Of a stretch of 28,394 nt of DNA, positions 22,752-28,394 are shown piece by piece. The translations under genes and the position numbers were made by a program. Under the pieces are notes generated by a model, which did not search any database, was not told the DNA's origin, and saw only the letters and a list, made by a program, of their open reading frames with translations. Each line of letters opens with the position of its first letter. Within the stretch, counting starts at the first letter, position 1. Source of the DNA: Fimenecus sp964527585 (GTDB lineage: Bacteria > Bacillota > Clostridia > Oscillospirales > Acutalibacteraceae); NCBI GenBank assembly GCA_964527585.1, contig CAZGPE010000021.1:1-28394 (forward strand). The letters are read 5' to 3'.

Positions 22752-24431
22752 ATGACAACAGAAAACTTATGTATGGGTTGTATGAGAGAAATCGGGGACG
22801 CTGTCGAATGTCCGTTTTGTAATTTCAGAAACGATGCTTCGCAGGTAATTCCGTATCTTCCGTTGCGAACGGTTGTAGGCGGAAGATATACGGTCGGTAA
22901 GGTTATCTCTCACGGCGGCGACGGTGTAACCTATATGGGCTGGGATAACGAAAGCGAAACTGCGGTAACAATCCGTGAGTTTTTGCCTTTCGGTCATGCG
23001 TCGAGACTTCACGGCGAGACACAACTTACCGTAAACGAAGGCAGTGAACTTGTATTTTACGATAGCATAAGAGAGTTTTTATCGCTTCAAAGAAAACTTG
23101 CAATGAGCAGAAATCTGACGGCGATTATTCCCGTTATCGACATTTTCGAAGACAATAATACAGCCTATGCCGTAAGCGAATATATCGAAACCATAACTTT
23201 AAGAGATTTTCTTCTTAAAAGCAGAACCGGTTATCTCGGCTGGGACAGATTGAAAGTTTTGATGATGCCCGTGCTGACAACCCTTTCCACGCTTCATTCG
23301 ATGAATATTTATCACCGTGGAATATCTCCGATGACTTTGGTCTTGGGAAGAGACGGAAAACTCAGGTTAACCGGATTTATGATAGCATCGGCACGCTGCC
23401 TTAAAACGAAAATCGCTCCCGAAATGGTTTCCGGGTATGCCGCAATCGAGCAGTATCACGATGTTGAAGACACAGGTGCATGGACCGATGTTTATTCTCT
23501 TGCGGCGGTTATTTACAGAGCACTGGTCGGAAGCACTCCTGTCGACGCAAACGAAAGAATAACTAACGATAAGCTCATAATTCCGCCGAAATTTGCCGAA
23601 ATATTACCGGCTTATCTCGTTTCAGCGCTTATAAGGGCATTGACAATCGAACCTTCGGACAGAACCGCCGATGTCGATTTGTTCCGAGAAGAACTTTCGG
23701 GTGCACCGAGTGTTATTGCTTCAAAACAGATTTATGAGCGTGAAGTACAGGCACCGGTTACGACTCAGGAAGAAATCGAACAGAGAAAGCAGATTGAAAA
23801 AAACGCAAAACTCGAACAGCAAAAACACGATCAGATTAAAATGGCGCTGATTGCGTTTGCGATATGCCTCGGAGTCGGAGTTCTTTTGCTCGGCGGTTAT
23901 CTTATTTACGATAAGGTAACTTCTTCCGCAGAAGAAACGACCGCACCGGTAGGTGTTGCGGAAATGATTGAAGTTCCCGATTTTGTCGGACAGAGTTATT
24001 CGAGAATTTCTTCCGATGAAGTTCAGAAAACAAGATTTAAGTTTTCCGTTGAATATCAGTTCTCGGATACCGTTGAAGCGGGATATATTATTTCGCAGGA
24101 TCTTGAAGAAGGAACTCAAGTTGAAAAAGGCTCTCAGATAAAAATTGCGGTCAGTAAGGGAATCGAATATATAACTCTTGTCGATGTTTCCGGAATGGAT
24201 TATTCGAAAGCGGAAGCTCTTTTGACCGAAGCGGGATTTGTTTGCAAGAAAGTCGAAAAGAATAATGACGGAACTCATACTCCCAATGAAGTAATTACCA
24301 CAACTCCCGAAGCAGGCGGAACATACGAACGGGGAAAGGAAATTTATGTTCAGGTATGGGGAGAAGAGCCGACTTCGGCAACAACTCAGAGAAAGAGCCT
24401 TCTTGATGATATAGGAAATGTTCTTTTCTGA
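22752..24431 (+). CDS. Zinc-ribbon transmembrane pseudokinase with two PASTA domains
   Basis: A 559-residue membrane protein. Residues 7-23 form a C-x2-C-x9-C-x2-C zinc ribbon. Residues 45 to about 320 are a Ser/Thr kinase fold with a glycine-rich loop (HGGDGVTY), YAAIEQYH and WTDVYSLAAVIYRAL. Key catalytic residues are missing: the VAIK lysine is R75, the HRD aspartate is G190 (HRG) and the DFG aspartate region reads TGF (207-209). A charged, probably coiled stretch leads to one membrane helix (about 364-386), then two outside PASTA domains (about 407-470 and 473-537), which in PASTA kinases sense peptidoglycan or lipid II. GGAGG (22741-22745) precedes ATG 22752; the reading from 22722 adds ten residues through that site. 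It ends an operon beginning with zapA. It probably acts as a scaffold or sensor, not as a kinase. Confidence 0.9.
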   Translation: MTTENLCMGCMREIGDAVECPFCNFRNDASQVIPYLPLRTVVGGRYTVGKVISHGGDGVTYMGWDNESETAVTIREFLPFGHASRLHGETQLTVNEGSELVFYDSIREFLSLQRKLAMSRNLTAIIPVIDIFEDNNTAYAVSEYIETITLRDFLLKSRTGYLGWDRLKVLMMPVLTTLSTLHSMNIYHRGISPMTLVLGRDGKLRLTGFMIASARCLKTKIAPEMVSGYAAIEQYHDVEDTGAWTDVYSLAAVIYRALVGSTPVDANERITNDKLIIPPKFAEILPAYLVSALIRALTIEPSDRTADVDLFREELSGAPSVIASKQIYEREVQAPVTTQEEIEQRKQIEKNAKLEQQKHDQIKMALIAFAICLGVGVLLLGGYLIYDKVTSSAEETTAPVGVAEMIEVPDFVGQSYSRISSDEVQKTRFKFSVEYQFSDTVEAGYIISQDLEEGTQVEKGSQIKIAVSKGIEYITLVDVSGMDYSKAEALLTEAGFVCKKVEKNNDGTHTPNEVITTTPEAGGTYERGKEIYVQVWGEEPTSATTQRKSLLDDIGNVLF

Positions 24432-24448
24432 TAAATAATTAATTTTAG

Positions 24449-24481
24449 GAACTGTATGTTTAGGCATACAGTTCTTTTTTT
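24449..24481 (+). terminator. Intrinsic terminator of the zapA-pseudokinase operon
   Basis: Perfect 10-bp stem GAACTGTATG (24449-24458) with CATACAGTTC (24465-24474), loop TTTAGG, then seven T residues. Confidence 0.95.
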
Positions 24482-24533
24482 GACAATTTTTTCGTATGTG
24501 TCGGTGTATATTCATTTTGAAAGGAATGATAAG

Positions 24534-24863
24534 ATGACTGCAAGAATGGAAAGAAACGCAAATACGCTCAAAGCATTTTTATCGGGTGAAATAGATCATC
24601 ATAATATTCCGGCAATAAGAGATGTAATTGACGGATACATTGATTTTGCATCACCCGAAGAACTTATACTTGATTTCTCCGAAGTAACTTTTATGGACAG
24701 TTCGGGAATAGGGCTTGTTATGGGCAGATACCGAAAATTAGAGGGTAAAAACTGTACATTGTCCGTTATCAATCTTTCCGAACACGCTTTTCGGGTAATG
24801 AAATTGGCAGGACTTGAAAAAATTGCCGTTCTTAAAACAAAAAGCAGAGAGGTAGTAAAATGA
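24534..24863 (+). CDS. spoIIAA: Anti-sigma-F factor antagonist
   Basis: A 109-residue STAS-domain protein that releases sigma-F from SpoIIAB in the forespore. The phosphorylation site is in FMDSSGIGLVMGRY, with S57 corresponding to Bacillus Ser58. The rest follows the STAS pattern (ELILDFSEVTFMDSSG, then FRVMKLAGLEKI). ATG 24534 is preferred to the long reading from 24456, because AAGGAA lies about 8 bases upstream and the extra N-terminus would run through the preceding terminator. The stop overlaps the spoIIAB start (ATGA). The usual Bacillus order spoIIAA-spoIIAB-sigF is kept. I found no confident sigma-H or sigma-A promoter in the 100 bases upstream. Confidence 0.95.
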   Translation: MTARMERNANTLKAFLSGEIDHHNIPAIRDVIDGYIDFASPEELILDFSEVTFMDSSGIGLVMGRYRKLEGKNCTLSVINLSEHAFRVMKLAGLEKIAVLKTKSREVVK

Positions 24864-25300
24864 AATACTTAAACGAAGCAAAAATTCAAATTGAAAGCCG
24901 TTCGGTTAACGAGGCTTATGCAAGGGTTGCGGTATCGGCTTTTGCCGCAACTCTCGATCCGACGGTTGAAGAAATAAACGATATAAAAACCGCTGTAAGC
25001 GAAGCGGTAACAAACTGCATTGTTCATGCATATAAAAACAGTGTCGGAAAAATCTACATAAATATGAAAGTTGCGCAAAACTCGGTGATAGAGATAAAAA
25101 TAAGGGACCGAGGCTGCGGAATTGCGGACATCGGACAGGCTATGCAACCTCTGTATACTTCATTAGGCGGCGACAGAGCGGGACTCGGTTTTACGGTAAT
25201 GGAAAGTTTTTGCGACACAGTGCGGGTGCGTTCAAAAGTCGGTGTCGGTACAAGCGTTACGCTTATTAAAAAAATAAAGGGCAAGAATATTGAAAAATGA
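24860..25300 (+). CDS. spoIIAB: Anti-sigma-F factor and serine kinase
   Basis: A 146-residue GHKL-family kinase that binds sigma-F in the predivisional cell and inactivates SpoIIAA by phosphorylation. The N box is in AVSEAVTNCIVHAY, the G1 box is IRDRGCGI and the G2 box is GDRAGLGFTVME; all ATP-binding elements are intact. Length equals the Bacillus protein. Both ends overlap their neighbours by 4 bases (ATGA), so the three genes are translationally coupled, which fits the need for a fixed ratio. Confidence 0.97.
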   Translation: MKYLNEAKIQIESRSVNEAYARVAVSAFAATLDPTVEEINDIKTAVSEAVTNCIVHAYKNSVGKIYINMKVAQNSVIEIKIRDRGCGIADIGQAMQPLYTSLGGDRAGLGFTVMESFCDTVRVRSKVGVGTSVTLIKKIKGKNIEK

Positions 25301-25950
25301 CGAGAGATCAGCTTATATCAAACAATCTCGGTCTTGTTCATTCGTGCGCAAACAAGTTTCGCAACAGGGGAATCGAATATGATGATTTATATTCGGCAGG
25401 TTGTCTCGGACTTGTGAAAGCGGCAGACGGATTTGACGAAACTCTCGGTTTCAAATTTTCGACTTATGCCGTACCGGTGATTTTGGGAGAAATCAAAAGA
25501 CTTTTTCGGGACGGCGGAGCGGTAAAGGTCAGCCGTTCACTCAAAGAAAAGGCGAGAACGGCGGCTGTTGTGCGTGAAGAATTGGAATCAAAACTCGAAC
25601 GGGAACCGACCGTTTCGGAACTTGCGGAAAAACTCGGAATTAACGAATTCGAAACCGTTGAACTTCTCAATGTCAGTGCGGCACCGCTGTCATTGACCGC
25701 AACCGACGAAAGCGGTGAACGGCAAATTGACATTCCCGTGGATTTTTCCGAAGAGAGCATACACAATTCTATCGCACTCGGTGAAATAATCGGCGCATTG
25801 CCGGAAACAGAGAGAAAACTGATAGAGTTGCGTTATTACAAAGGATTAACTCAAAGCGTAACCGCACAAAAACTCGGTCTGTCGCAAGTTCAGGTGTCAA
25901 GAAAGGAGAGGGTATTGCTTGCGAAGATGCGCAGGAAAATGACAGGATAG
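25297..25950 (+). CDS. sigF: RNA polymerase sigma-F factor (forespore)
   Basis: A 217-residue sigma-70-type factor that directs early forespore transcription. Region 2 contains YDDLYSAGCLGLVKAADGF and FSTYAVPVILGEIKRLFRDG; the following VKVSRSLKEKAR is characteristic of SigF/SigG. Region 3 covers about 80-135, and region 4 ends with the helix-turn-helix LGLSQVQVSRKERVLLAKM. At 217 residues it is about 38 shorter than Bacillus SigF (255), mainly at the N-terminus, yet it contains all functional regions. It starts inside the spoIIAB stop (ATGA). Assignment to SigF over SigG rests mainly on the two spoIIA genes directly upstream. No spoVA gene follows, unlike in Bacillus. Confidence 0.95.
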   Translation: MTRDQLISNNLGLVHSCANKFRNRGIEYDDLYSAGCLGLVKAADGFDETLGFKFSTYAVPVILGEIKRLFRDGGAVKVSRSLKEKARTAAVVREELESKLEREPTVSELAEKLGINEFETVELLNVSAAPLSLTATDESGERQIDIPVDFSEESIHNSIALGEIIGALPETERKLIELRYYKGLTQSVTAQKLGLSQVQVSRKERVLLAKMRRKMTG

Positions 25951-25976
25951 ATTTAGTAGTGGCATTTTTCCCGAAA

Positions 25977-26006
25977 GTATGTTATTATATATAAATCGAC
26001 ATATTA
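25977..26006 (+). promoter_or_regulatory. Sigma-G-like forespore promoter of the DUF5696-type lipoprotein gene
   Basis: GTATG (25977-25981) matches the -35 GHATR and CATATTA (26000-26006) matches the -10 CATnnTA, with the expected 18-base spacer. An alternative sigma-A -10 (TATTAT, 25983-25988) overlaps but has only a poor -35 (TGGCAT). Transcription would start near 26013, just before the GAGGAG ribosome site at 26018-26023. Confidence 0.45.
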
Positions 26007-26036
26007 TTAAAATATGTGAGGAGTAGTAAATAATAT

Positions 26037-28298
26037 ATGAAATCAGGAAAAAGTGCTTTTATAAAAAAAATAGTTGCTTTTGCCCTTGCGGTAATAATCA
26101 TTGCGCTTGCATTAAGTTCGTGTTCAGGCTCCAAAAAGACAAAAACTTCGAAGATGACAAATCTTGAAACTGTAAATGCGCAGTATTCTTCGAGAAATAA
26201 TCATATAGTCAATACTCAGTCTTTGATTTATGTTGCAAAGTCGGGATTGCTTGAACTTTATTTTGACAGCGCAACCTATTCTGTTGCGATAAAAGACACA
26301 AGTACCGGAAAATACTGGTATTCGCTTCCCGTTTCTTCGGACGGAGATGAAACAACTCCGGCAAGTGTTATAAGCGTAAGAGTTTCTTCGCAAGATGAAA
26401 TTTACGAACTTAATTCGCAGGATAATGCAGTAGCCTTTTCTTCGGCCGCCTTTAAGCCGTTAAGCAACGGAATCGAAATAACTTATGATATGGCGCTTGA
26501 TGCTCAAGTTGCGTTGAAGTCTTTTGAAAGCGTTCAAAAAGGCGAACTTTATGTTTCGGTAAGCGTTGTGTTTACTCTTGAGGACGGAACATTTTATGTT
26601 AAAATAAACAGCGGCGATATTGTTATCAGCGACGGATATGCAGTCGAAAGTCTTGAACTGCTAAATTATTTGGGCGCATCAACGGTTGCCGAAACGGAAG
26701 ACTATATTTTTGTTCCCGATGCAAGCGGTGCGCTGATTATGACCGGAAACGGATCAACAGATGAATACGAATCGAGAACATATAATGTTTACGGCAAAGA
26801 TAAGGCGTTGAAAGAAAACGGTGAAGATACCGTAAGTGCGGATGCGATAATTCCCGCTTTCGGAATGAAATCGTCTCAGAGCGCATTTGTCGGAATAATT
26901 CTCAGCGGGGATACACAGGCGGATATTGTTTCGCACAGACACATTTACAATCAAGGCGGAACATATAACCGTGTCGGTGCGGTATTCTCGATTACCGATG
27001 TTTCCTATGTTACGAATTCTTCGGGTAAAAAAACAACGAGATATGTCGGTGAGACATATTCCGGTGAAATAAATGTATGTTACAGATTCCTGTCGGGTAA
27101 AAACTCCGTTTATTCGGGACTTGCTTCCGCTTGCAGAGAAGTTTTGATCAGGGATTCCGTACTTTCTTCGAAAACTCTCGAAAGTTCGGAACATATTCCG
27201 CTTTTGCTCTCGGTTCAAGGTGCTGTTGCGAAAAACAGAGCACATTCTTATAAGATACTCTCGACATATGAGCAGACTTACGACTTGCTCAGTCAGTTAA
27301 AGGCTAAGGGTGTAAACGATATTACTTTACACTATAAAGGTATGCTCAGCGGCGCCGACAGCCAGGACGAACTCTCCGAAGCGTCTGTGATTAAATCTCT
27401 CGGAAGCAAAAAGGATTTCGAAGAGTTGGCGAAATATGTTTCCACTCAAAAATTTACGATGTTTATGGACATCAGTTTGCTTGAATACAATAAAAGCGGA
27501 GATTCTTCATCGGCGGCTTACGGTATTACCGGAGAAAAGATAAAAAATACTTTTTCAAATAAATATTCGTCCTTTGCGGGCAAGGAAAACAGAAACGGAT
27601 ATATACTTTCACTCTCTCTTGTGCAGGACAGTACGGCTTCGTTTTTGAAAAATATGAAAAAGTATCAGGTTGACGGGTACTGTATAAACGATGTCGGAAA
27701 AAGCCTTAATTCCGATTATTCGGACAGTGGCTATACAACAAGCAGTGCCGTTAATATTTTGAAGTCTCAGCTTTCCGTACTTTCCAATAACCATAAGATA
27801 ATGGTTGAAAACGGAAACTTCTGTATGCTTTCAAATGCATCGGCGGTTATCAACATTCCGACTCAGACGGCGTATGAAGAAGACTCAAACAGTTATAAAG
27901 CGATTCCGTTTGTTGAAATCGTTCTTCACGGAATTGCGGATTATTCGAACGAACCTATAAACACGGCTCAGGACAGCAAGAAAGCGTTGCTCAAATCAAT
28001 TGAATACGGTGCAATGCCTTCATACGAATGGGTATGTACCGATACCGGAAATGAAGAATTCGATTCGGTTTACGCTTATGAGACTCAACTTACTCAGGCA
28101 ACCGAAAACTATTTGCTCAGCGACAGTGTAATAGGAAATCTCCGTTCGGCAAGAATAACCGCTCATTATGAAATTCAAAGCGGTGTTTACTGTACGGAAT
28201 ATAATAACAGCACGGTCATTTATTTCAACTATAATTCGGAGGCTGTTACCGTTAATTCGATTACGGTTGCGCCGATGAGTTGTATTCGTGCTAACTGA
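26037..28298 (+). CDS. Large lipoprotein, DUF5696-like
   Basis: A 753-residue exported protein with a lipoprotein signal peptide: basic start, hydrophobic 12-26 and lipobox LSSC with C29 as the lipidated cysteine, so it is anchored outside the cytoplasmic membrane. The N-terminal part (about 60-340) looks beta-rich; the middle and C-terminal parts (about 390-640) alternate strands and helices like a TIM-barrel glycoside hydrolase. Segments such as IPFVEIVLHGIADYSNEPIN, GAMPSYEWV and the end YFNYNSEAVTVNSITV resemble, from memory, the DUF5696 family. No function is established to my knowledge, and I cannot point to catalytic residues. GAGGAG lies 13 bases before ATG 26037, slightly far. It follows sigF by 86 bases with a forespore-like promoter between, and a terminator ends it. 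Confidence 0.72.
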   Translation: MKSGKSAFIKKIVAFALAVIIIALALSSCSGSKKTKTSKMTNLETVNAQYSSRNNHIVNTQSLIYVAKSGLLELYFDSATYSVAIKDTSTGKYWYSLPVSSDGDETTPASVISVRVSSQDEIYELNSQDNAVAFSSAAFKPLSNGIEITYDMALDAQVALKSFESVQKGELYVSVSVVFTLEDGTFYVKINSGDIVISDGYAVESLELLNYLGASTVAETEDYIFVPDASGALIMTGNGSTDEYESRTYNVYGKDKALKENGEDTVSADAIIPAFGMKSSQSAFVGIILSGDTQADIVSHRHIYNQGGTYNRVGAVFSITDVSYVTNSSGKKTTRYVGETYSGEINVCYRFLSGKNSVYSGLASACREVLIRDSVLSSKTLESSEHIPLLLSVQGAVAKNRAHSYKILSTYEQTYDLLSQLKAKGVNDITLHYKGMLSGADSQDELSEASVIKSLGSKKDFEELAKYVSTQKFTMFMDISLLEYNKSGDSSSAAYGITGEKIKNTFSNKYSSFAGKENRNGYILSLSLVQDSTASFLKNMKKYQVDGYCINDVGKSLNSDYSDSGYTTSSAVNILKSQLSVLSNNHKIMVENGNFCMLSNASAVINIPTQTAYEEDSNSYKAIPFVEIVLHGIADYSNEPINTAQDSKKALLKSIEYGAMPSYEWVCTDTGNEEFDSVYAYETQLTQATENYLLSDSVIGNLRSARITAHYEIQSGVYCTEYNNSTVIYFNYNSEAVTVNSITVAPMSCIRAN

Positions 28299-28308
28299 AA
28301 GTAGAATG

Positions 28309-28340
28309 AGAATGTGTCGGAAAGATTTTCGACACATTCT
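28309..28340 (+). terminator. Intrinsic terminator of the lipoprotein gene
   Basis: 11-bp stem AGAATGTGTCG (28309-28319) with CGACACATTCT (28330-28340), extendable inward, followed by TTTGTTGTCT. Confidence 0.88.
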
Positions 28341-28350
28341 TTTGTTGTCT

Positions 28351-28394
28351 AGCAATAGCTGAAAACCCCCGGTTCTACCGGGGGAAAAGGAACG
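28351..28394. mobile_element. Possible end of an IS200/IS605-type element, cut by the window edge
   Basis: An 8-bp GC-rich hairpin, CCCCCGGT (28366-28373) with ACCGGGGG (28377-28384), is flanked by A runs and has no T tail, so it is not a terminator. Short hairpins like this mark the ends of IS200-family elements and are bound by TnpA. No transposase is within the window, so this remains a suggestion. Confidence 0.35.

Noticed and set aside
24456..24533. 26-residue N-terminal extension of SpoIIAA
   Set aside because: It overlaps the preceding terminator and is absent from the family.

Overview
The window reads as chromosome of a low-GC, endospore-forming Firmicute, most likely a gut Clostridia of the Oscillospirales/Ruminococcaceae type. 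The reasons are spoIIAA-spoIIAB-sigF, a SpoVAC gene, an IreB (UPF0297) gene, a dockerin protein, strong AGGAGG-type ribosome sites and sigma-A promoters with 17-bp spacers. I see no tRNA, rRNA, CRISPR array or prophage. The only hint of mobile DNA is a hairpin at the extreme right edge.

Layout. (1) 1-371: 3' end of tuf (EF-Tu) and its terminator. (2) 506-1696, minus: CPA2-type cation/proton antiporter. (3) 1900-6608, plus: an operon with the two halves of a heterodimeric ABC exporter, then the ribosome-splitting GTPase HflX. (4) 6651-7227, minus: IreB followed by a 99-residue protein I do not recognise. (5) 7310-7993, minus: a MacB/LolD-type ABC ATPase with no permease beside it, divergent from a solitary spoVAC (8108-8548). 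(6) 8780-16508, plus: a seven-gene myo-inositol operon, iolJ-iolC-iolB-iolD-iolE-(iron alcohol dehydrogenase)-iolG, with a strong promoter and a terminator but no iolA, transporter or iolR-type regulator. (7) 16793-17158: XRE regulator, convergent with alr (17195-18352). (8) 18518-19315: rlmA. (9) 19404-24431, plus: zapA, a U32-family protein, dut, a small secreted dockerin-like protein and a zinc-ribbon PASTA pseudokinase, tightly packed between one promoter and one terminator. (10) 24534-25950: spoIIAA-spoIIAB-sigF, start and stop codons overlapping. (11) 26037-28298: a large DUF5696-like lipoprotein whose upstream region carries a sigma-G-like promoter. (12) 28366-28384: a GC-rich hairpin resembling the end of an IS200-type element, cut by the window edge.

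How the genes fit together. IolG oxidises inositol, IolE dehydrates, IolD opens the ring, IolB isomerises, IolC phosphorylates and IolJ cleaves the product to DHAP and malonate semialdehyde. The iron alcohol dehydrogenase sits where an aerobic operon would have IolA, and may reduce malonate semialdehyde to 3-hydroxypropionate to reoxidise NADH. The zapA operon is the most unusual part. It joins division (ZapA), RNA modification (U32) and dUTP clearance (Dut) to two envelope proteins: a secreted protein with four EF-hand-like loops, and a membrane protein whose kinase domain has lost the usual catalytic residues but keeps two PASTA domains outside. That pair is my best candidate for an undescribed envelope-sensing module.
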